64,000 nucleotides of DNA from Platerodrilus igneus (GCA_036346225.1 JARFIW010000900.1:2418001-2482000); one strand, 5' to 3'. Counted from the stretch's first letter, positions 20,858 to 32,810 are shown. Numbers and translations: made by a program. Notes: generated by a model from the letters alone, not told the origin.

Positions 20858-22540
20858 TTTATAAGTTGTATATATTGCTCGGATTTAAGTTGTACACATT
20901 ACGTGACTGTTTTAGAGTCACAATGTATATACATGTTTAGCCTAAAAACATGTACAATGATAATATTATTGTAAATATAGATATATACAAAGAATTTATT
21001 ACTACTGTGTATAGATTGTGTAATAAATTTTTATTTCCATATACATTGCAGTTTATTTTTATTTCTGTGCTCAATCACCGATCCCAGAGAACGGAAACAA
21101 TTACCCTTTACAATTTTGATTACCCATACCTATGCCATATAATTTTGAGTGCATATGTTAGCTCGATTTAAAAATTTTTTAAAATTTTTTCTAAACCGAA
21201 AAATTCCGAATGGGGCACCCGCAAAGCCGGTAAACATAATAAAGAATTCATACGAGTCATGAGGATCGTTAAAAATTTTTTCTAGACCGCAAAATGCCGA
21301 ATGGGGCACCCGCAAAGCCGATAAACATAATATCATTTATTTTATTTATTAATAAAGTCTCCACAGACATATGTATATAAGTCCAATTATGTAGTCAACT
21401 TAATTCTAAAATTTAAGAACACACTTATACTAGTCTAATATTAAAAATGATATATGTTAAAAAGTAAAATTAAAATATTAAAATAATAGTGCTAAATAAT
21501 CCCATGTAATTTCACGATGCTAATTATATCTGCCTATCACTATCGTTAAAAATTTTCTAGCCCGCAAAATGCTGATTAGGACATCCGCAAAGCCGATAAA
21601 CATAATGAAGAATTCGAATGAGTCATGAGAATTGTCATAAGACCCCCGTCCCCCTTCAACACCCTACGACTAGTAGGCAAGCAGAAAGGGGTAGGAAGGG
21701 GGGCGGCGATCCAGTGAGAAACGATGTGCGCCAGAAGTGTCTTGAGGATCGTCAGAATTTACAAGGCACACCACCTCAACAACTGCGAAATAGAAGGCAG
21801 GGTGGGGGGATCGATCGAGTGAGGATCGAAGTGGCCCAGAAGGAACCTATTATATCTACTACTAGGAATAATGCGTTTAAAATTATATAGATGCGTTAAC
21901 AAATTATTGCAAAATTTAACTCACAAATTGTAAACAATCTTTTGTATGAGATTTTGTATAAAACATGCAAAATAAACTTGAGTGGAAAATTTATAAAATT
22001 GTGAACCTACTGTAAACAAACTTAACGTGCTTAGATATGTCAACCACTTTCCATAAGTCGCGATAACAAACCCGGGTCGTATAGACCAGATGTCTTTGAG
22101 TTTTAGCAAATGTGCTACATTAAATGCGTGAATGCAATATTCAAACTATAAATACCTTCGATAGCAGGACCATATGCATAACAACAACAATCAATATGAT
22201 ATAATGCGTAACAGAGACTTACCAATCGGTGTAGATTATCACTTCATTCAACACGCAATAATATGGAATAGAGGAAAACAGGAGTGATATTTGGAAATTG
22301 GAGTATTATACTATTACGTACGGTCACTAGTTATAACTACTGGTGAATCTTTACTATATAATCAAACATGTGATTGACACATTTCAACACATACCAAAAA
22401 TTTAATCACGTCGGTACAATTAGTAAGGTTCAACTGTCTTATAATTTTGAAAATGAATGAATTTTGTAGATAAGAACCAGTTCTATGTTGTACAATATAG
22501 ACTGGATTTACCATCATTTATTTAATAACAAATTAAATTA
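20858..22540. other. AT-rich stretch with small repeats, no gene
   Basis: No Polinton gene follows the PolB end. The plus frame 21618-21890 is Arg/Gln/Gly-rich and unrecognised. The main content is the three-copy repeat at 21175-21640. Confidence 0.5.
21175..21640 (+). repeat. Three copies of a ~95 bp repeat
   Basis: Copies at about 21178-21267, 21268-21331 and 21541-21640 share CCGAATGGGGCACCCGCAAA and GCCGATAAACATAAT blocks, preceded by AAAATTTTTTCTA. The third copy is more diverged and separated by about 210 bp. Origin unknown; possibly a MITE or satellite remnant. Confidence 0.8.
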
Positions 22541-22543
22541 CAA

Positions 22544-24080
22544 TTGGCACGAACAGCTAAAAAAAAATGCATCGACGAAAACTGCAAAAAGGTACAAACT
22601 AAGATGGAATTAGAAAAGACAGACGAATCATACAAACTAATTAGAATGAATTTTAAGGATATACAATCGTATAGCAAAAATTATATAGAACGCGGAAGGA
22701 GACATCATTATAGAAAATGTAGAGAAAGTGAGTAGATGGCAAGAATATATAGAGAATGTATATGCAGGACAGGAACTAACATCACTAGAACAAGAATCAG
22801 ACATTGAAAAGATGACTTGTGACATCCTTCTTAGAGATGAGTTTGAGTTAGCAATAAAAGGACTAAAAAATGGTAAAACACCGGGTATAAATAAGGTGCA
22901 AGCAGAAACTCTAAAAACCGCTGGACAAGCAGTAACAGAATGTCTCTTTCAACTTCTAAGCTATATGTATGAGACAGGCGAGATACCCAAAGATTTCAAA
23001 CGTAACATCATTGTCACTGTACCAAAAAAGAGAGGCGCGGATAATTGTGAAAATTTTCGAACAATAACTTTGACAGCACACGTGCAAAAATATTAACTAG
23101 AATTGTGCAAAGACGAATGGAAAAACGAGCTGAAGAAATACTGGGAGAAGATCAATTTGAGTTTAGGCGAAACAGGGGAACACGGGAGGCTATTTAAACT
23201 CTGAGGGTTATAATGGAGAAAATAATAGAGAAGGGGGAAAGCGTATATATAGGATTTGTAGATCTGGAAAAAGCATTCAACAATGGAAAATGGAACAAAA
23301 TGTTCGAAATACTCAAAAAGATTGGAATGAGTTTTAGGCATAGACGGATAGTACATAGCTTATACAAAGAGCGAACAGCTGTAATAGAATTAGAGCAGGA
23401 ACGTAGAGAAGTAGATATGAGGAAAGGGGTGAAACAGTGATGTGCTCTTTCCCCATTAATTTATAACTTGTACATCGAAGAGGCAATGAATACTGTCAAA
23501 TGCAGGAAGACATTTGGAATTATTGTGCAAGTTAAAAACTAGAATACAAATAGGTAACCAGAACTTACAAGAGGGTAGGGATTTCTGCTACTTAGGAAGC
23601 CAAATAACGCAAGATGGAAAAGCACCAAATATATAAAACAAAGATTAGCACAAGGTCGTGCCACATTTAACAAGATAAAGCAATTACTGTGTTCAAAGGC
23701 AACAAACATAGAAACAAAGAAACGATTGCTGAAAGCATATGTGTGCCGCACAGCACTGTACGGTTGTGAAACTTGAACAGTCAGAGAAGCAGACAAGAAA
23801 AAGGTAGATGCTTTTGAAATGTGGTGCTACAGACGTATGATGAAGATATCATGGACAGACAACGTTAAGAACAAAGAGGTTCTGGAAATGGTAGGGGAAG
23901 AAAGAAATATGTGGAAGACAGTAAAACGTAGGAGAGAGTAGATGTAAACCAAGGTTAAACTATTGCACGCAGATAGTCCAAGCTTTAGGCTGTGAGAATT
24001 TCAAGGAAAGTGTAGGCTAGCTCAAAATGGAAACCAATGTAGGTACTCGTCCAACCAGTTCTAACACAGTAATCGTACTT
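22544..24080 (+). mobile_element. RTE-like LINE relic with internal deletion
   Basis: Plus-strand endonuclease-reverse transcriptase-type LINE protein. The RT N-terminus (22728-23096) has RWQEYIENVYAGQ, LKNGKTPGINKVQAE and PKDFKRNIIVTVPKK. Motif A follows (GFVDLEKAFNN, about 23250-23285), then the RKGVKQ...LSPLIYNLYIEEA block after an in-frame stop. The YADD part is missing: near 23525 the reading jumps to the C-terminal domain, with CYLGSQIT, KAYVCRTALYGCETWTVREA, FEMWCYRRMMKISWTDNVKN and VGEERNMWKTVK. Stops and frame changes confirm a dead copy. Clade assignment is approximate. Confidence 0.8.
22728..23960 (+). pseudogene. RTE-like reverse transcriptase pseudogene
   Basis: The coding part of the LINE above. 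Blocks 22728-23096, 23097-23212 and 23213-23440 are nearly contiguous. After 23440 a stop interrupts the RKGVKQ.CALSPL motif. The C-terminal domain 23550-23940 is in another frame. The missing catalytic YADD segment and at least three breaks make it inactive. Confidence 0.8.
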
Positions 24081-24915
24081 TAACCTGATGATTATTATAA
24101 CCAACTATAAGTGTTGGTTTAATAATATTCTCAACTGATGTTAATTATATAAAAGAATTTACTACAAAACTATTAATTCGCCAAAAGTCTGTGTTGGGGG
24201 ATCTTGGCAGCCGCAGGCTGCTTAATCCCCTTTACATACCACTGAATATCGGCGAAATAGGGCATATATCTAAGCTCTAGGAATGTTAGGAAACTGTGTA
24301 GGCTAGCTCAGAATAGAAATCAGAGAAGGTACGCATTCAATCAGTTCCATAACGAAAAACCTAATGACGAAAAAATAATTGCACTTAAGCCTGATGAGTA
24401 CTATAAACAAATACAGATGTTGGTTTTGAATATCCTCAATTAATGCTGGCTGTGCTAAAGTATTTATTGGAAAACTACTAATTCGTCAAATGTCTAATTG
24501 TTGAGCGATCTTGGTAGCCGCAGGTTGCTTAACCCCCTTTACATACCACTGAATATCGGTGGAATAGGGTGTATATTTATAAAACAATGGAAGGGGAACT
24601 GAGCTCTATTCAGGAAGTGGAAATTTCGGGGTACTGTATTGATTAGCTGAGAATAGAAATCAATGGAGGTACGCGTCGAACCAGTTCGTAGGCGGAAAAA
24701 TAATTGCACTTAAAGCTGATTGTTATTATTAACAACTACAGTTGTTGGTTTTGCAATATTTTCAACTATCTTGATTGTGCAAAGGGATTTATTGGAAAAC
24801 TATTAATTCGGCAAATGTTCAAGTGTTGGGGAATCTTGGTAGTCACAGGCTGCTTAACCCCCTTTACATCCGCTAAATATCGGTAAAATAGGGTATATAT
24901 TTACAAAATAATTGA
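23990..24915 (+). repeat. Three direct copies of the LINE 3' tail (~300 bp each)
   Basis: Units at about 23990-24290, 24290-24590 and 24620-24915 share, in order, AGGAAANTGTRTNGGCTAGCTCA, the ACCAGTTC block, TAATTGCACTTAA, GTTGGTTTT, TTATTGGAAAACTA, GATCTTGGTAGCCGCAGG and CCCCTTTACAT...ATATCGG. They correspond to the extreme C-terminus and 3' UTR of the upstream LINE. Copies are diverged, so the duplication is old or represents repeated insertion at one site. Confidence 0.85.
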
Positions 24916-25440
24916 AGGGAAACCGAACTGTATCTAACAAGAAAGAGCAACGGCTATGTTTGAAGACAACAAACATAGAAACACGGACAAAAGTGTTGGA
25001 AGCATATGTGTGGAGCACAGCACTGTACGTCTATGAAATACGGATAGTAGGAGAAGCAGACAGCAAAAGAAAGATGTCTTTTGAAATGTTGTGCTTCAAC
25101 ATGGACAAATAAAGTTAATAACAAAGAGGTTATAGAAATAGTAGGGGAATAAAGATATCTGTCTGAAACAAAAAAAAAAATAGGAGAAATAGAAGGTCGG
25201 GATATGTTTTAAGGCATTTTTGGACAATAGTGCGGGCTATCTTACAGGCAGATATAGCAATAGATAGGTAAATGTAGACCCAGATCAGAATATTGCACGC
25301 AGATAGTGAAAGATGCAGACTGAGGGAATTTTAGGGAAATGTATCGGTTAATCCAGAATAGGGCACAATGGAGGTACGCGTTTAACCAGTTCTAGGCCTG
25401 CAGACTTGATGATGATAAAAAAGTAAAGTTGATGAAGATT
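24912..25440 (+). pseudogene. Second RTE-like LINE C-terminal fragment
   Basis: The frame 24912-25112 reads KTTNIETRTKVLEAYVWSTA and LYVYEIRIVGEADSKRKMSF, matching the C-terminal block of the LINE at 22.5-24 kb (KATNIETKKRLLKAYVCRTA). The tail motif CAATGGAGGTACGCGT is at about 25368-25383. An A run and several stops interrupt it. It extends the local cluster of fragments of this LINE family. Confidence 0.75.
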
Positions 25441-25965
25441 TCTTGGAAACAGAACGTTCTATAGAAAATTTGTAAACGCTGTCTTGTACATTTAAAATAG
25501 TTGCAATGACTAAGTGCGGTTTGTTTTTTATACCATTTCAAATAATTTCAAAAATAAAAACAAAATTGCGATATTTCGGATATTAACTATGGTCCGGGTT
25601 TACAAGTATAGTCTAACGGTGTCGCTATAAAATACACATATTTATTTCCGTTAAGAATATACCCCAATGAGCGATTCTCGCGGGAAGTACTACTTTAACG
25701 TTCCACCCCCACTTCATGCAACGCAACAGCTCGGTGGTTATTTGTATAAAACTACTACAGGAATTTGCGTGTTTGTTATAAATACTGGGTATTTTTGCCC
25801 TGTGCAAACTTTCATCTTTGCTGTTATTATGGTAAGTGCAATTATATTATCACATGCTTTTAAATATCACCAAATACGTTCTTTAGATAACACATGCATC
25901 AGAATTGAGTTAATGTGATGTTTTATTTATCTATTTGTTATCACGTGGAACGTTGCACTTGCATT
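25441..25965. other. Unassigned AT-rich stretch
   Basis: Short frames only (25667-25918 plus, 25625-25807 minus), with no domain I recognise. Confidence 0.4.
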
Positions 25966-26003
25966 CCAACATTGGTCCATGTCCATGAGCGGACCAATGT
26001 TGG
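25966..26003. repeat. Perfect 13-bp inverted repeat (hairpin)
   Basis: CCAACATTGGTCC at 25966-25978 and GGACCAATGTTGG at 25991-26003 are exact reverse complements around a 12-base spacer. It lies about 130 bp beyond the hammerhead-like motif in element orientation. Role unknown. Confidence 0.9.
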
Positions 26004-26119
26004 GTGTTACTTTTGTAAAACACGTATTTGTATTTAGATTCCCTTTAATAATCTATAGGAACACTGTGGCACGATTTAAATAAAATTAAATAAAAACCCC
26101 TAACCACAAAAAATATTTA

Positions 26120-26168
26120 AATTACTAGATACGTATTTCGACCACTATGTGGTCATCATCAGTAAGAA
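26120..26168 (-). ncRNA. Candidate type I hammerhead ribozyme of the Penelope-like element
   Basis: The minus strand carries CTGATGA (26156-26162), a hairpin formed by GACCAC and GTGGTC (26140-26154, 6 bp stem II), GAAA (26136-26139), a palindromic TACGTA (26130-26135) as minimal stem III, and a cleavage triplet ATC ending at 26128. Flanking A/T-rich arms can form a weak stem I. Hammerheads with very short, often palindromic stem III are known in Penelope-like elements. The motif lies in the 3' region of such an element here. Activity is not shown. Confidence 0.75.
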
Positions 26169-26505
26169 AAAAAAAAAATTTAGCTGTATAATTTACTATA
26201 TTGTTGCTTTAAACACTATCGAGGATATTCTCCTCACCCGCAGGCTGGTGTTCTCAACAACAAACAAGTGAATTGTGACATTATAACTTAAATCTACCTA
26301 ATTTATACTAATTCTAAATCTACTGAAGCGGAACCAGTTTAATCTTGCTTTCTCATTGGTTGTTGACCAATAGGAAAGCAAAGCAGATGACTCTATTGGC
26401 CCTTTATCGGTGTTTAAGAGGGTCCTTTATGTTTAACAATTTTAATTGATTCATAGGCATTTAAGGAGGAAAACGTTGGTACCGCTTTTAACAATTTAAC
26501 ATTTT

Positions 26506-26859
26506 CTAGTTTAACGGGTGGCTGGTTTCAAATATATGTTTGGCGACCTGAGACCTTTCATATTTACCATATTTGAAGTGAGCAATGTGTTCTTTAAATC
26601 TTGTTGTTATATTCCTCTTGGTCTGACCAATATATTTTTGAAAACACCCTGGCCCTGCACAACTAATTTCATAAATCCCCGACTTTTGCAATTTTTCCAC
26701 CTTGTCTTTTGGATTACCTAGCAAATCTTTAATTTTATTAGTATTAGTGAAAGCAATTTTGAAATTACACTGTTTGAATATTTTATCAAGACCCTTTGTG
26801 GTTTTGTGAAACGGAAGTTTAACATATTTAACATTATCGTTAGAGGTGGTTGATTGCAA
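26506..26859 (-). pseudogene. GIY-YIG endonuclease domain of the Penelope-like element
   Basis: The 117-codon minus frame has SGIYEISC with the GIY box, then KYIGQTKRNITTRFKEHI with the YIG box and the catalytic arginine region, then HIFETSH. This domain nicks target DNA in Penelope-like elements. It is separated from the RT by frame breaks. It stops at 26506, at about the usual C-terminus. Confidence 0.9.
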
Positions 26860-27246
26860 AGTCGTTGATTTACGGATGTTGATCCTATTTTTACACTTTC
26901 TAAAAATATTATCTATAATATCAGAAGAGAAACCATTGTAATTCGCTATTTGTTTAATAAGAGCAAATTCCTTATTAAATCTGTTTTATTTAAAGGAAAT
27001 TCAATAATCTATTAATTAAAAGTTAAATGAAGCCAACTTATGTTGTATGCTATGATTAGAGGAAGACAAAATAAAGCGATTTACATTGGTTTCTTTTCAA
27101 TAAATGTCAAATTCTAATTTATTACCATTTCTAATGTATCTAAAAAGGGTAATTGTCCATTATTCTCTAGTTCATACGTAAATTTTATGCTTTGAAATTT
27201 TGAATTCATTTCTTTAAGAAAATCATCAACATTTGATTTAGAAGTG

Positions 27247-27690
27247 TCAAAAATCTGCAAAAATATCATCCACGTACCTTAACCATATTCTTGGGAAGTA
27301 TTTGGAGTTTTCTTTTAACTCAGTTTCAAAACGAGACATAAATAAATTTGCTATGAAAGGTGATAAGCTATTTCCCATTGCTGTGCTTTCATGTTGTTCG
27401 TACAACTTGTTGTTGAATTGAAAACAGTTCTGGGACATGCAATGCGAAACAAGCTTGATATAGTCCTCAACTTTATCATCATCAATATCACTATCTATAA
27501 GAACATCCTTTAAATATGTTAAAGTACGTGGTATTGGAACACTAGGGAATAATGAACTGACATCAAATGAAATTAAGATTTCGTTCTCTTCTAATGTGAT
27601 ATTTTTAATTTTATTAATGAACTCTAAAGAGTTTTGTACAGACAAACTATTAAACTTTAAATTCTTAAATTCATTTGATACCTGAAACTA
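27247..27690 (-). pseudogene. Penelope-like reverse transcriptase, partial
   Basis: The 132-codon minus frame contains ILISFDVSSLFPSVPI (motif A), STAMGNSLSPFIANLFM (motif B) and LRYVDDIFA (motif C, catalytic YVDD intact). These are the Penelope-like RT signatures, related to telomerase RT. The frame breaks immediately after FADF, and the N-terminus is missing. Confidence 0.9.
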
Positions 27691-28268
27691 TTGGCTGGAG
27701 CCTAGTGCGGCAAATTTGGGGCCAACAGAAATTAAAAAGATTAATTTTTATTATTTATATATCTAAATATTATTAGGTCCACACAAACAATTCAATCTGT
27801 AATATGTTTTACCACTTAGATAAATTTTTCTACAATTTGCGTAGTCGCGTTTGAAAGTGGCGCGGGAACGAGTGACATGACCATGCGCTAAGTGTCCAAA
27901 CTGACTGCACGAGTGCGGCGCGGCCGCGGGAGCCTAAGCGGGTCGCGTTGTTTAAGACATACGCCTCATGGTGGCATTGAGTTTGAGATATAGATAATAG
28001 AGTGACGACACAAACGAAGACGCAGGAAGCCACGGTTGATTGCGTCCTGCAATTTCTAATACGTATTAATATATTTGGCAAATTTTCTTGGTTGTGTTCT
28101 GTAATTTTTCAGTGCTTCGTGTATTACTGTATTGTATTGTATATGAATAATTTCATAGCATAACATCACGTGAGTACAAACACTAACTTATAGTAGGTAA
28201 GTAATCATAATATATATGACATTTAAAATAAATCATCCGTAACGAATCAGTAAGAGTGTGTAAGACTA
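27691..28268 (+). other. Possible 5' part of the hAT element
   Basis: From about 27699 the plus strand reads TAGTGCGGCAAATTTGGGGC, resembling decayed hAT ends and faintly similar to the right end near 33032. A GC-richer patch (27850-28060) includes a NotI site-like GCGGCCGC. The 84-codon minus frame 27830-28081 is unrecognised. The assignment to the hAT element is by position only. Confidence 0.35.
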
Positions 28269-29371
28269 AAGCTAAGTTCTCACTACATCCGACATCCGAC
28301 ATCCAACGATCCGAAAGTACTGCTATTGGTTAAAAAAGTGTTGAATATTTAAATAGAAAAACGCGGGAGATGGTGATCAACTATCATCCGACATCGGATA
28401 GAGTTAAAATAGTTTAACTTTTTCCGACGATCGGATGAAATTACCATATAAACATTAAAATCTACATGACTTCCGACGACTTAATTTAATCTGACCAATT
28501 AGAATTAGTATAACTATATAAAAAAAATCTAAGACGCATGTACGCCTTACAACCAAACTTACGGAAATTTAATTTTATAAAGGGAAATTATATATTTTAA
28601 ATTAAATAACTAGTACTTAAATGTTAAACAAAATTTTAATATTATAAATATAATTTAATAAATTTTATTGTTTTAATGAAGTTTGAGTCTGACTACTTAT
28701 TGATATAAGCTCCCAGTACCACTCAAACAAACAGAAAAATAGAGAATAATTATTTAAAATTGTTAACATATATTCTGTGATTAGTCCCGGGTATTGTGAT
28801 TCCTCCAAATAAGTCAGTTTGATGTACGGTTGGAATATCTTCAGCCGAATTAGGAATGATTGCTTCATAGTGATCTCCATGTATCACATCCCTGCCATTT
28901 GAAGCGCAATGAACTATACCTAAAGAATCATTTGGATATCTATTAACGTTTATATTAGTTTGTACTGTTAACATTTCTCAAATAAATTCGAATATCCTGA
29001 AAACTAAATGAGATATCGAAAAGTGTATAGCATAGTTGTAATCAGCGTAAAAAACTAAACAAGGTACATATATATCATTTATTGTATCATTATGGGAATA
29101 TGGCAACGGACGACCTAACTTACTTCGTAAGTTTGGTTGATTTGTTAATCGCTGATTACTGTATCTACTATTACGAAATAAGGTTTAAATAAATGATACT
29201 TTAAGTATATGTTTTTATATGTTTACTAAATTGCTGGATTAAAAATTTTATTGTAAATATTTTGCAAACAACGTATTCGGATGCATGTGAACGGAGATTT
29301 TTCGTATCAGACAAATTTCATCCGATTCGAATATCGGACTTCGGATATCAGATGTCATGGGAACTTAGCTT
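28269..29371. mobile_element. Non-autonomous inverted-repeat element with ATCCGA motifs
   Basis: The ends AAGCTAAGTTCTCA at 28269 and its counterpart GGGAACTTAGCTT ending at 29371 are inverted repeats. Both continue into arrays of ATCCGA/TCGGAT motifs (28290-28450 and 29330-29360). Similarity between the ends extends about 35 bp with mismatches. The interior is AT-rich; the small minus frame 28750-28974 is unrecognised. I found no convincing target duplication, so the superfamily is open. It lies between the putative hAT 5' end and the hAT coding region. Confidence 0.7.
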
Positions 29372-29642
29372 ATGACGTAATTTTACTTGATAAATGGCTG
29401 TTTTGTTTCGGAAGCAAAGAAATTTCAACTTTTTGTTATATCATACTTAAATAAATTTCTTATACCTACTTAAGTTAGGTTTATTTAATGTCTGATATCT
29501 GAACAAAACATACTGCTGGTACCGTACGAGAAATAAAACTCTCAATGTAATCTTTTTTATTTCTGTTCTTGAATAACAAATTGTTAGAACGAGTGATGGG
29601 AGAAAGCGACTTAGTGGAGCTGAGTATAAAAAGAAGGTCAAA

Positions 29643-32114
29643 ATGGAAAAAGAACAACAAGAACAGATTATCCGTAAAACAATAAAAATTGACAGTTTCC
29701 TTAAAAGTAGAAGTGGAAGTAGTGTTGAAAGACCAGTAACTTCAACAACACTCCTTGACACAATACAATCTGGAAAATATGAAACGGATATGAAGTCTGC
29801 GACCCAACAACAACAGTCATCTATTAAAGAATCTACTTTTACTTTTCATATAACGGATGTTTATGTTTTTGACGAAGAGGTGTTAGAGGAATCATCAATA
29901 AGTACAACAATTGAAGATGCTTCTCAGAATCAAATGTTAAGCAATGACCAAGTTCAAACAACGGTAACTGTAAACAAAGATCCAGCTTTATGGGAAATCA
30001 ACGACATCTTACGGGAGATTATCGCAAGATTCGACTTCGATCAAAACATGTTTTGCGACTTCTCTAAAAGTGAAAAAATATATGTTAACCAGCATCGTTT
30101 CTTGCCAGTGAGTATCTTCCAAAGACAAATGAAAAATAATGAAGTGAATGACCGAAATTGGCTTGTTTATTCCGAAAGTAAAAGATGTGTATATTGCGGT
30201 CCCTGTTTGGCATTCGGTCCCTTGTAGAATAAGACTCAGTTTGAAAACAAAGGATTTAATAATTGGAAAAATGCAGAACATCGAGTAGCTCAGCATGAAA
30301 ACTCTGCGCATCATAAATCTAGTATCCTTTGTTTGAAAGTTAGAAGTGAGATTGATGGCCGACTCGACAATTTACTGCACGTCCAGATTGATGAAGAAAT
30401 TACTTATTGGAGACGTTCTGAAAAGAGTAGTTGCCGTAGCTAAGCGACTGTGTTCAAGAGTTCTCGCTTTCAGGGGGAAAAATAAAAAGTTTGGTGATCC
30501 GCATAACGAAAATTATTGTATGATTTTGGACTGTTAGCTGAATTCGATCCCTTTTATGGCAAGTCATTTTGAACGATTTGGGAATCCAGGATCTGGAAGT
30601 ACCAGTTACTTATCAAAACCGTTTGCAATGAGTTTTTCTAATCATGGGGTGTAAAGTCTTAAAACAGATTAGTGACGAGATAAGACGGGCGAAATATTTT
30701 TCCCTTCATCGATTCAACACCGGATATAGCACATGTGGATCAGCTTACCCTTGCCATTAGATACGTTTTGGAATCAGGCGAATCGTGTGAAAGATTTCTC
30801 AAGTTTTGCCCTCAGTGAGACATAAAGCCGAAGAAATGTGTTCTGCCATTATTTCGGAGCTCAAAACACTGGGCTATAATATTGAAGACTGTCGTGGACA
30901 ATTATATGATAATGCCGCGAACATGTCTGGTGTGTACAATGGCTTACAGGCTAAAATTCAGAGCCAGGCACTTTTAGCTTTTTTCGTTCGCTGCTTTGGC
31001 CACTCATTAAATTTAGTGGCAACTGCGTCTGCTGAATCTTGCTCAGAAGCTTGTCGCTTCTTCGTGTCGCTTTAAGAAACTCACGCTTTTTTTGTTAATT
31101 TGTTCACAACGCTGGCAAAACTTAATGACTGAAATCGGGAAAGGAAAAACTCTAAAGAGAGTAAATCTGACACGTTGGTCAGCTAGAGAGGACGCGTGTA
31201 GATGTTCAAGAGATTTTTGGCCCAAAGTCCTTAAAACTTTGGAATCAATCAAAGATGATTGTGTCGAAAAGCCTGTAACGCGAAACCAAGCGGCGGGAAT
31301 ACTTTTGAATTTAGAGAAACTGGAAACGGCGGTAATGGTTGTTGTGTGGAATGTTTTTGGAAAGAATAAACAAAGTCTATGTTAAAATTCAGGCTTCTAC
31401 CATAGATTTGAGCACTGTTGACAATCTTTATGAATCTCTTTGCAAGTTTTTCGTAGCTGAACGAGAAAATTTTAAGTATTTCGAACAAAAATCAATGGAA
31501 TTAAATGTTTTGAAGCAGTATACAAAAGACAAAGAAAAGGACAACCAAAAGGAAAAAAATTATGATGAAACACCCGATGAAGAAATGAGAATGACTGTGA
31601 CTGATACTTTCAGGGTTAACACATTTCTCTTCCTCATTGACGGGCTCGTATCCGAATTAGAAAAACGGCAGGAAGCCTACAACAGGTTGAATCAAAAGTT
31701 TTCATTTCTAACCAAAATGAGTGAATTATCATCCTCAACTCTTACGGAAAAGCCCTTTACTTGGAAAAAATGTATCCCAGTAATTTAGAAACTGACTTAG
31801 TTCAAGAATGCGTACATTTTCAATGCCACCTTTTTTCTCAAAGTATTTTGGTAAAACCAGGTTCTGAATCATTGAAAAGTCTATTTTCGTTCCTGCGAAA
31901 ACAGAATTTGCAAAACGTTTATCCAAACTTGGATATAGCTGTTCGCAAGACTCTATGTACACCAACGACAAATTGTTCTGGTGAGAGAAGCTTTTCTTGT
32001 TTAAAACGGGTCAAAAATTATTCAATATCTACCTTAAGTCAAGAAAAGCTAAACGTCTTAGCTCTATTGTGCATAGAGACAGATGTAATAAACAAGATTC
32101 GACGATATAATTGA
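29643..32114 (+). pseudogene. hAT transposase of the zinc-finger MYM-like type
   Basis: The first block (29643-30227) has a coil-like N-terminus and the start of a TTF-type zinc finger (NWLVYSESKRCVYCGPCLAF), continued after a stop by NWKNAEHRVAQHENSAHH. DUF4371-like sequence follows, including GQLYDNAANMSGVYNGLQAK (about 30895-30955). The C-terminal 31761-32114 frame has the hAT dimerisation block TTNCSGERSFSCLKRVKNY. At least six stops or frame changes lie between 30225 and 31760, including about 30540-30800. It is related to host genes such as ZMYM1-like proteins, but the decay and repeat context indicate a transposon relic. Confidence 0.85.
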
Positions 32115-32810
32115 AGATTTTGCGAATAGAAAATCGCGCAAAAAGACATTGTAAAACTTTCTTAACTTAATTAATTCAATTTTATCGTCATCAACAGCCG
32201 GTTTCTTCCCCAATAATTGAATATATTGTTTTTAAACTATAAGTAAGCGCAATAAAAATTATTTCATTACGTTTACCGAATGTACTTTATTGTGTAAGTA
32301 TACTATGTAGGCATTTAGAATCATACAAATTACAGGAAAAAGGTGGTGTAATTAAAACGAGATTGCACAATTCATAAAGTTACAATGTCCTCACAGATCA
32401 TACAAACATAAGATGCGAATCTTCCATGTTCCATATTAACTACCAAAATTGTGTTAGCAGTGCCATCAGGTTAATTGTAGCAATACTATAGTAATTCAGG
32501 TTCGGGTACAATTAAAATCTACAATTTCTGTATGACATCTATTGAAGCACATTACTAGCACACGAATAAAATGATGGGTTAGATATTGGATATGGTTGCC
32601 TCGAAAACAAAGCATTTTAGGTTTTACTCCTTGTTATGAATTGTACTGTACCAAATCAATTTCGTCCATTAGTGTTGCTATAATTGACTGGAGAGCGACA
32701 CTAACATGGTTTAAACGTCTGATTAAGTTTATAAGCCCTGAATGTCATTGTCATAAAAATTTTAATTAATATAATTGTGGACTAGGGTATCGAATTATAG
32801 AGGTCGATAG
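32115..32810. other. AT-rich 3' region of the hAT element, no gene
   Basis: No frame of note. It probably is the hAT 3' UTR if the element ends near 33032. Confidence 0.4.

Larger units (their letters stand above)
26085..27690 (-). mobile_element. Penelope-like element, 5'-truncated
   Basis: Minus-strand element with RT, then a GIY-YIG endonuclease, then a non-coding tail with the hammerhead motif. RT frame 27645-27247 and GIY-YIG frame 26859-26506 are linked by a broken region (26880-27245) that still reads KFTYELENNGQLPFLD. The N-terminal half is absent beyond about 27690, where the sequence changes to a hAT-like end. An exact 3' boundary was not found; 26085 is an estimate. Confidence 0.8.

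Noticed and set aside
21618..21890. Gly/Arg/Gln-rich plus frame
   Set aside because: Low complexity, no domain, within repeat-derived sequence.
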